DNA of 21,115 nucleotides from CAYXVU01 sp964468725. Lineage in GTDB: Bacteria; Acidobacteriota; Blastocatellia; UBA7656. Both the position numbers and the translations under genes were made by a program. A model generated the notes under the pieces. That model did not search any database. It saw only the letters and a list, made by a program, of their open reading frames with translations, and was not told where the DNA came from. Every line of letters starts with the position of its first letter. Position 1 is the first letter of the stretch. The stretch lies in assembly GCA_964468725.1 (NCBI GenBank), contig CAYXVU010000097.1, positions 1-21,115 of the forward strand, in the 5' to 3' direction. Below are positions 1-5,550 of the stretch, in pieces.

Positions 1-222
1 CGACTTTCCGGGGTACTTGCGTTTGTAGATGGCATTGACATCAAAAATATGAACCGGTGTGCCGACCGGTCGCGGATCAAAGTAAGCAATGACGTTCGCG
101 TCCTGATGGTATCCGGCGCTTTTCAGAGCCTTCAGTTGAGAAACGATGCCCGGGGCAAGCGGGTTATCACTTGCAAAATAAAACATCAGTGTCCATTCTT
201 TCTTTTCTTTCTCTTTACTCAT
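1..222 (-). CDS. Clostripain-like (peptidase C11 type) protein, N-terminal 74 residues, cut by window edge
   Basis: The reverse strand reads open from an ATG at 222 to base 1 with no stop, giving 74 residues that continue outside the window. An AAAGGGG Shine-Dalgarno sequence lies 10 bases upstream (233-239). After a charged start (MSKEKEKKEW) comes a beta-strand-like segment, TLMFYFASDN, resembling the 'WTxxxYxxxDN' opening of clostripain-family cysteine peptidases. It is followed by a helix (SQLKALKSAG) and a second strand (NVIAYFDP). The catalytic His and Cys would lie beyond the window edge, so peptidase activity cannot be judged. No signal peptide is visible. The gene diverges from the permease array and its upstream region contains a MITE-like element. 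The open frame, start and ribosome-binding site are seen directly; the family call is from recall of the motif and could be a related caspase-fold protein. Confidence 0.6.
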   Translation of the reverse strand, partial: MSKEKEKKEWTLMFYFASDNPLAPGIVSQLKALKSAGYHQDANVIAYFDPRPVGTPVHIFDVNAIYKRKYPGKS

Positions 223-240
223 ACAGAGTTTTCCCCTTTC

Positions 241-245
241 GAATA
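241..245. repeat. Left copy of 5-bp putative target-site duplication (GAATA)
   Basis: Identical to 368-372 and immediately outside the left terminal inverted repeat of the MITE-like element. Confidence 0.5.
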
Positions 246-367
246 ACGCGATGTGCAAGTTTTTTTAAGTTCTTTGTTTTCGATAGTGGCTTTTGCGAAA
301 TCCTCTCGAATTCCAGAAAGCCCGAACGAAGAATCAACAACTTGCAAGAAAAACTTGCACACCGCGT
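246..367. mobile_element. MITE-like element, 122 bp
   Basis: The ends form an inverted repeat: 246-264 (ACGCGATGTGCAAGTTTTT) is the reverse complement of 349-367 at 18 of 19 positions, the mismatch being base 251 against 362. Directly outside both ends is the same pentamer, GAATA (241-245 and 368-372), as expected for a target-site duplication. The interior has no credible reading frame, and a palindromic CTTGCAAG (341-348) adds a further copy of the terminal core. This is the structure of a small non-autonomous transposable element. I did not find a second copy in the window and cannot assign the family of its transposase. Confidence 0.6.
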
Positions 368-372
368 GAATA
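368..372. repeat. Right copy of 5-bp putative target-site duplication (GAATA)
   Basis: Identical to 241-245 and immediately outside the right terminal inverted repeat of the MITE-like element. Confidence 0.5.
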
Positions 373-939
373 GTTAGTAAGCGGGCGAGGAGCGCAATCT
401 GCATCTGCTCACATCATCGCTTCACCCATAATGGTATGCGGGCGAATTTCATAACATCCGGCGTATATCGAAGTGCCTGACAGAATAAGAACTCCGATGA
501 GGAGCGGCTTCTAACCACCGCCCGATGGTAACGAAATGACTTTCCGCGTTAGGAAAATCATGCGGAACGGGGTCGCAATCTATGCTCGTTGGCGAGGGTT
601 GTCAAGCTCAGACTCTATCTGTCGGCGAAGGGCGCAAATGAGTTTTGCCGATTGGCAGGCAGAGGCGATGCCAGCCTACACATTACCTTGCAACCCACAC
701 GGGGCAAACCGTTGAGAGCACGGGTCATTGCTTATCTTCGGATTGCGCGCTTTTGGGATGCCTACTTCCCAAAAGCGAACGTTGTCACGCGTCGGCTGCT
801 GGGACGCCTGCTTAATGCGCCTCCATTCTCAAAACTTAGCGCAGGCTACCGGCTGGCACGCCATTTGGTTATCATCAGCCGGGTGTTCAGGTTGTATTGA
901 AGCACAGAATGGGGTTTCTCGGAGTAAAGGAGAGTTATC
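373..939. other. Non-coding stretch upstream of ADOP 1
   Basis: No convincing gene is present. A 103-codon frame on the + strand (589-900) starts with TTG, has no ribosome-binding site and resembles nothing I recognise. The stretch holds the promoter region of ADOP 1, but no good -35/-10 pair could be picked out. It contains the hairpin at 748-777 inside a wider inverted repeat (664-676 with 851-862). Confidence 0.6.
748..777. repeat. Perfect 11-bp stem-loop
   Basis: CGCTTTTGGGA (748-758) is the exact reverse complement of TCCCAAAAGCG (767-777), with an 8-base loop. No run of T follows on either strand, so it is not a standard intrinsic terminator. A wider inverted repeat, GGCGATGCCAGCC (664-676) against GGCTGGCACGCC (851-862) with one base unpaired, has the same centre (about 763). 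Confidence 0.7.
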
Positions 940-3399
940 ATGCAGACGCTTTGGCAGGATATTCGCTATGGAATTCGCCTGTTAGCCAAAAAGCCCACTT
1001 TCACGGCCATCGCCATTATCACGCTGGCATTGGGCATCGGAGCTAACACCGCTATCTTCAGTGTCGTCAATGCGGTGTTGCTGCGCCCCTTGCCCTACGC
1101 GGAGCCGGAGCGTTTGGTGACTGTTGGCGAGAACGACCTGCGCAACCCGGCGATTAAAATCGCCACTTCTTATCCGAACTTCTTCGATTGGCGCGAACAG
1201 AATCAATCCTTCGAAGCTGTCGCGGTGCATCGGGGCATTGGCTTCACGATGACCGGCGATAGCGAACCGACCTATTTGAATGGCGAAATCATCTCCTATG
1301 AATTGCTCGCTCTGCTCGGCGCAAAGCCCCATCTGGGGCGACTGTTTACGGCGGAGGAAGAGAAGGCAGGCGGCACGGATGGAGGGCGCGCGCTGATTCT
1401 CAGCTACAATCTCTGGCAAAAGCAATTCGGCGGCGACCCCAACATTCTGGGGCGCGGAGTTACGCTCGACCGGAAATTGTATACCGTCATCGGCGTGATG
1501 GAACGCGGCTTTCAATTTCCTGTGCAAGCTGAACCGAATGAATTTTGGGTCACCCTGGCGGCTGACAGCGAAACGACGGATGGCTCGCGCCCCTACACCG
1601 AGCGGCGCGGCTTTCGCTTTCTCAACAGCATCGCCCGCCTCAAAGCTGGTGTCTCTATCCAAGAAGCGCAGGCCGAGATGAGCACCATCGCCGCGAATCT
1701 CGAAAAGCAGTATGCCGATAACAATGTCAATCACGGTGCGCTGCTCATCCCCTTACATCAAGATTTGGTGAGCGATTATCAAGCGGCGCTCTGGATTCTG
1801 CTTGGCGCTGTCGGCTGCGTGTTGTTGATCGCCTGCGCCAATGTCGCCAACCTGCTGCTGGCGCGCGCCACCATACGCTACAAAGAGATGGCCGTGCGTG
1901 CGGCTCTGGGAGCCAATCGTTGGCGCATCGTCCGACAGTTGCTCACCGAAAGCGTCTTGCTCTCTTTCGCCGGAGGGGCGCTCGGACTGGCCATCGCCGC
2001 GTGGGGGCTGGAAGCCCTCATCCGCTTCATCCCCGAAGACCTGCCGCGTTTGTCCGAGATTCGCCTCGACATTTCGGTGCTCGGATTTACGGTGTTGATC
2101 TCCGTATTTACCGGTATCCTCTTCGGCATTGCGCCCGCTTTACAAGCCTCGAAGACCGATCTGCATGACGCGATGAAAGAGGGCGCTCGCGGCATGGGGG
2201 CAAGCGCCGGACGCGCGCGCTTGCGCAGCGCCTTGGTAATAATCGAAGTCGCTCTCTCTATCATCTTGCTGATCGGTGCGGGCTTGCTCGGACAAAGCTT
2301 GTTGAAGTTGCAACAGGTTGATCTGGGTATGAATATTACCAATGTTTTAACCGCTTCGGTTGAGTTGCCCGAGTCGCAATACCCCGAACCGGAACAACAG
2401 GTCGCCTTCTATCAAACTTTGCTCGAACGGGTGCGCACGCTGCCGGGAGTGGAGTCGGCCAGCGCGACGTTGCCGTTGCCGATGAGCGGCAGCAATGCGG
2501 ACTGCGGCTTTCAAATCGAAGGGCAGCCATTACCGCCGGGCGAACGCCCGGAAACCAACCTTCATTGGATCACCCTCGATTATTTTCAAACGATGAAAAT
2601 TCCGCTCCTTGAGGGGCGCGATTTCACTGAGCGCGACGATGCAAAAGCGCCGCCGGTGATCATGGTCAATGAAACCTTCGCACGCCTCCATTTTGCCCAT
2701 GAAAGTCCGATTGGCAAACGCGTGCAACTCCCCTTCCACGGCGATGACCCGCCCTATCGCCAGATTGTCGGCGTCGTCAAAGATGTCAAACATCAAGCCT
2801 CGTTGGCCGCCGAATCCGGCGCGGATATCTATCTGCCCTATCCGCAAGAGCCTTTCTTTCCGCAGTTGAGTTTGACGATCCGCACTCAGACCGACCCGCG
2901 CAGTCTGGTCAGAGCCGTACACAACGAAGTGCGCGGCCTCGATAAAGATATCGCTCTCAATGACATCAAAACCATGGAGCAATATCTCTCTAATACGGTC
3001 GCCTATCCGCGCTTCAGTACTCTGCTCTTCGGGCTGTTTGCGGCGGTCGCTTTGCTGTTAAGCGCCATCGGGCTATATGGCGTGATGGCCTACTCGGTCA
3101 CGCAACGCACCCACGAAATCGGCATTCGCATGGCGCTCGGCGCGCAACGCCAAGACGTCTATCGCATGATTGTTCGTCAAGGGATGACGCTGGCCTTCAC
3201 CGGCATTGTCGTCGGTTTAGCTGCAGCTTTCTGGTTGACGAAATTTATGGCGAGCCTGCTTTATCAAGTGAGCGCAACCGACATCTCAACTTTCGTCGTT
3301 GTCGCAGCAGGCTTGGCAGGAGTGGCTCTGGTGGCTTGTTTTGTTCCTGCACGGCGGGCGACGAAAGTTGATCCAATGGTGGCACTGCGCTACGAATAA
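940..3399 (+). CDS. ADOP 1: duplicated orphan permease, MacB/FtsX family, 819 aa
   Basis: Inner-membrane protein of the family that duplicates the MacB permease unit in one chain; its substrate is unknown. Membrane segment 1 (about 21-45) follows a short cytoplasmic start, MQTLWQDIRYG. The first MacB-like extracytoplasmic domain runs to about 280, then three membrane segments follow (284-308, 336-360, 380-402). The second half repeats this plan: membrane segment 430-453, extracytoplasmic domain to about 690 with VNET at 576-579 and IVGVVKD at 609-615, then membrane segments 694-718, 748-770 and 781-804. The ATPase-contact motif is present in both halves (KEMAVRAALGA 315-325, HEIGIRMALGA 725-735). 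The C-terminus is the family ending ARRATKVDPMVALRYE. An AAGGAG site (927-932) lies 7 bases before the ATG. No ATPase gene is adjacent. Length is normal for the family. This is the first gene of the array, separated from the rest by a dead copy and the DUF4097-like gene. Confidence 0.95.
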   Translation: MQTLWQDIRYGIRLLAKKPTFTAIAIITLALGIGANTAIFSVVNAVLLRPLPYAEPERLVTVGENDLRNPAIKIATSYPNFFDWREQNQSFEAVAVHRGIGFTMTGDSEPTYLNGEIISYELLALLGAKPHLGRLFTAEEEKAGGTDGGRALILSYNLWQKQFGGDPNILGRGVTLDRKLYTVIGVMERGFQFPVQAEPNEFWVTLAADSETTDGSRPYTERRGFRFLNSIARLKAGVSIQEAQAEMSTIAANLEKQYADNNVNHGALLIPLHQDLVSDYQAALWILLGAVGCVLLIACANVANLLLARATIRYKEMAVRAALGANRWRIVRQLLTESVLLSFAGGALGLAIAAWGLEALIRFIPEDLPRLSEIRLDISVLGFTVLISVFTGILFGIAPALQASKTDLHDAMKEGARGMGASAGRARLRSALVIIEVALSIILLIGAGLLGQSLLKLQQVDLGMNITNVLTASVELPESQYPEPEQQVAFYQTLLERVRTLPGVESASATLPLPMSGSNADCGFQIEGQPLPPGERPETNLHWITLDYFQTMKIPLLEGRDFTERDDAKAPPVIMVNETFARLHFAHESPIGKRVQLPFHGDDPPYRQIVGVVKDVKHQASLAAESGADIYLPYPQEPFFPQLSLTIRTQTDPRSLVRAVHNEVRGLDKDIALNDIKTMEQYLSNTVAYPRFSTLLFGLFAAVALLLSAIGLYGVMAYSVTQRTHEIGIRMALGAQRQDVYRMIVRQGMTLAFTGIVVGLAAAFWLTKFMASLLYQVSATDISTFVVVAAGLAGVALVACFVPARRATKVDPMVALRYE

Positions 3400-3420
3400 C
3401 GTTGTCATCCGTAAGTTGTA

Positions 3421-3480
3421 GTCCGTCGCCCATTGTCTATTGCAGATGGCGAACGTTGACAATCGTTTCGGCAACCGGGG
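3421..3480 (+). repeat. Leader related to the ADOP 5-6 spacer
   Basis: TTGAC (3456-3460) and TCGGCAAC (3468-3475) recur with the same 12-base offset at 15566-15570 and 15578-15585, just before ADOP 6. TTGACA followed by CAACCGG recurs before ADOP 2 (5522-5541). The segment can pair internally (ATTGTC 3432-3437 with GACAAT 3458-3463). It looks like the former upstream region of the decayed permease copy that follows. Confidence 0.5.
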
Positions 3481-3564
3481 GCGGATAGGCAATTCAGCTT
3501 TTCGACTGCCAGTACTCAAGCAGCAGGTCGGCGCGGCCAAAGACCGGCATCTTTGAGCAGATGA

Positions 3565-4145
3565 GTGAGAATGCGCGGCTCTTTGATCTTCAGCGTCAGG
3601 CGTTGCGGCGTCGCCGCGTTGACAGGCAAAACAGCGGCACTGACGCTGAATCGGCTGTTGGTCAGAAAGGGTCAGGTCGAAGCGCTCGACCCCAGTCAAC
3701 TGATCTCTAACGTCTCCACCTTAGTGCAGCGAGTTGCGATCTCCGTAGCGGCAAGACGATTCATCTTCATCCTGTTGACGCTGTTTGCGGTCGCAGCCTT
3801 GGCGCTGACGATTGTCGGCATTTATGGGGTGATGTCGTATTTCGTCACTCGCAATATCCGAGAGATCGGGATTCGCATAGCGTTAGGCGCTACCCGCAAT
3901 GATGTGCTGCGGCTAATTGTCGGGCAGGGAATGGTATTGACGCTGACGGGCATGATGATCGGCCTGACCGCAACGTTTGCATTGACCAGAATGATGGCGC
4001 ATCTGCTCTATGCCGTCAGCCCAACGGACGCATTCATCTTTGTAGCCGTCTTTGTGATTTTGGTAGGGGTGGCTCTCACAGCCTGTTTCGTGCTGCTCTT
4101 CGAGCCACGAAAGTGAATCTGATGGTTGCACTTCGTTACGAATAA
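3565..4145 (+). pseudogene. Decayed ADOP copy: C-terminal FtsX domain only, frameshifted
   Basis: The reading frame from about 3679 matches the last fifth of the neighbouring permeases: EALDPSQLISNV, then a membrane segment ending IVGIYGVMSY, the contact motif REIGIRIALGA, and two more membrane segments to ACFV. After ACFV the frame breaks. Eight bases replace the nine expected for Pro-Ala-Arg, so the frame stops at 4114-4116. The true family ending (RATKVNLMVALRYE, stop 4143-4145) continues in the next frame. Everything corresponding to the N-terminal membrane segment, the first half and most of the second extracytoplasmic domain is missing. The left boundary is uncertain; 3565-3678 may be a scrambled piece of the second extracytoplasmic domain. 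There is no ribosome-binding site. It is clearly the remnant of an eighth array member. Confidence 0.85.
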
Positions 4146-4300
4146 GGAAGGAGCCCCTTCTCGGACTGCCCTTGACAGATGTCCGCTTTGCCCGCGAAAG
4201 GTAAAGCCGCATCGGAAGAGTCAGACAAACGGCAAGCGGCGGGTGAAACCTTCAGGCGCAGAATTGCACTAACCTGACGAACCGAGCTGACATTCACCAC

Positions 4301-4306
4301 AGGAGG
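4301..4306 (+). promoter_or_regulatory. Ribosome-binding site of the DUF4097-like gene
   Basis: AGGAGG, perfect match to the anti-Shine-Dalgarno core, 7 bases before the ATG at 4314. Confidence 0.8.
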
Positions 4307-4313
4307 AAATCGA

Positions 4314-5198
4314 ATGAATAACAAAGGCCGACGATTGCAATTGATCATTTTGGCTCTCGCCTGTAGCCAACTGGTTCTCGCCACTCCGGCAGCGTCGCGC
4401 TCCGGCAATGCCGCAGCCAATCCGCAAAGCAAAGAGTTCCGCCAAACCGTCGAAGTCGAAGACGGGGCGAACTTTCAATTCGACACCGATAAAGGCAGCG
4501 TGCGCTTGACCTCTTGGGAAAGCAATAAAGTCGAGATCTATGCTCGCATTGAGCCGCCGAAGAACGAAAGTGAAGACTATGGCAGGCGCGCCGTCGAAGC
4601 GGCCCGCATCGAAGTGCTCGGCGGCGGGCGTTCGCTGACCGTGCGTTCGAATTTTGAAGACGTACCCAATCAAAACCGGTGGGCGGGCGGGCTCTCTTAT
4701 TCGAAGAGCTTGCCAAATATTCATTACGAGATTCGCGCGCCTCGTCACTTGAATCTCTCCATCGAATTGGATCGCTCGAAACTCGAATTGCAAGGTTTCC
4801 GGGGCAACGTCACGGTGGAAGCAGATCGTAGCCCGGTTACGGCGAGCGACCTTGACGGCGATTTGCGTTTCGAGATTGATCGGGGGACGGCGAAGCTCTC
4901 CAATCTACAAGGCAGCATCGCTCTTGAGCTTGACCGTACGGATGGGGTGATTCATATCTCTCGCCTCACCGGCGATTCGCGCCTCATCACAGATCGCGGC
5001 GAAGTAGAAGTGCGCCTGCCTCCCTCACAAGGATTGAGTCTGCGCACCGAGTTTAGCAAGCGCACAATTTTCGACAGCGATATTGCAATTGCTACCCGGT
5101 CGCCTCACAAAACTCACTTCGAAGGAACGATCAACGGGGGCGGCCCGCAACTCCGACTGGAAGCCGACCGCGGCTCAATTCGATTGAAGCAGGATTGA
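4314..5198 (+). CDS. Exported DUF4097-like beta-helix protein, 294 aa
   Basis: A basic start (MNNKGRRLQ) and hydrophobic stretch 8-26 ending TPAAS make a signal peptide. Cys17 follows Ala-Leu-Ala, a weak lipobox, so a lipoprotein is possible but less likely than ordinary cleavage near residue 27. The mature part is strand-rich with no enzyme motif. From 151 to 228 it repeats every 18 residues around an Asp-Arg pair: ELDR (151-154), EADR (169-172), EIDR (187-190), ELDR (205-208), then TDR after 20 (226-228), with outlying DTDK (57-60) and EADR (283-286). Each unit reads as two short strands and a turn, the pattern of DUF4097 (putative adhesin) parallel beta-helices. The function of that family is not settled. 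The gene lies between a dead permease copy and ADOP 2 on the same strand, so it may be co-expressed with, or act in the periplasm alongside, the permeases. No paralogue is in the window. Confidence 0.75.
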   Translation: MNNKGRRLQLIILALACSQLVLATPAASRSGNAAANPQSKEFRQTVEVEDGANFQFDTDKGSVRLTSWESNKVEIYARIEPPKNESEDYGRRAVEAARIEVLGGGRSLTVRSNFEDVPNQNRWAGGLSYSKSLPNIHYEIRAPRHLNLSIELDRSKLELQGFRGNVTVEADRSPVTASDLDGDLRFEIDRGTAKLSNLQGSIALELDRTDGVIHISRLTGDSRLITDRGEVEVRLPPSQGLSLRTEFSKRTIFDSDIAIATRSPHKTHFEGTINGGGPQLRLEADRGSIRLKQD

Positions 5199-5529
5199 CT
5201 TCGCCTTGGCAGGCAGTCGAACGGCACTGACTCCGCCTCCGATAAAGACTCCCTTCACACACCTCGCAACCAAACGTGCAGAGGGCGGACAATCATCGGT
5301 CTGCCCTCTGACAAAACCGTTGTGCGCGGCTTGCAGTCAAGCCTCTCATTCGTTGACGGTGCGATTTTGGGACTAGCCAATGCCAGAATCGGACACCGAT
5401 TTGGCTCTCCTTCCTCAGCCCATCACCCAAATCCTCTGTGAATGAGTTGGTTAAGCAAGCGCGTAGAGTCGGCACGCGAATTGTTCTAGTAGTCACTGCT
5501 CCATAGCGTCAATTTCCAACGTTGACAAG
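5199..5529. other. Non-coding spacer between DUF4097-like gene and ADOP 2
   Basis: No credible gene. It holds a 12-bp hairpin at 5279-5310 and a second nested palindrome at 5375-5406 (AGCCA with TGGCT; AATCGG with CCGATT around ACA). The promoter of the ADOP 2-7 run could lie here, but no convincing -35/-10 pair was found. Confidence 0.6.
5279..5310 (+). terminator. Strong hairpin, possible transcript end of the DUF4097-like gene
   Basis: CAGAGGGCGGAC (5279-5290) pairs with GTCTGCCCTCTG (5299-5310): 12 pairs including one G-U, with an 8-base loop, 80 bases after the stop codon. The following bases are ACAAAACC rather than a T run, so a classical intrinsic terminator is not shown. It may instead stabilise the 3' end. 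Confidence 0.4.
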
Positions 5530-5539
5530 TTGCACAACC

Positions 5540-5544
5540 GGAGG
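5540..5544 (+). promoter_or_regulatory. Ribosome-binding site fixing the ADOP 2 start
   Basis: GGAGG lies 6 bases before the ATG at 5551. It falls inside the longer open frame that begins with TTG at 5530, which argues for the internal ATG. Confidence 0.8.
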
Positions 5545-5550
5545 AAAGCC

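Noticed and set aside
341..360. Repeated CTTGCA motifs as a start of a CRISPR or iteron array
   Set aside because: Only three copies, irregular spacing, and they are accounted for by the inverted-repeat ends of the small element.
219..404. 61-codon - strand frame across the MITE-like element
   Set aside because: It overlaps the start of the clostripain-like gene and the inverted repeat, and has no family resemblance.
589..900. 103-codon + strand frame upstream of ADOP 1
   Set aside because: TTG start, no Shine-Dalgarno sequence, no recognisable domain, and it spans the hairpin at 748-777.
982..1734. 250-codon open frame on the - strand inside ADOP 1, and similar long antisense frames in every ADOP gene
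   Set aside because: They lie fully inside strongly supported permease genes, follow from GC-rich codon usage, and show no domain or ribosome-binding site.
3456..3463. Recurring TTGACA/TTGAC before several permeases as promoters
   Set aside because: Distances to the start codon are too short at 5522 and 15566, and no -10 box follows; duplicated leader sequence explains them better.
4172..4207. TTGACA at 4172-4177 as a -35 box for the DUF4097-like gene
   Set aside because: No acceptable -10 hexamer at 16-19 bases downstream.
5530..5550. Seven-residue N-terminal extension of ADOP 2
   Set aside because: TTG start without a ribosome-binding site; the next ATG has a perfect site and the family N-terminus.
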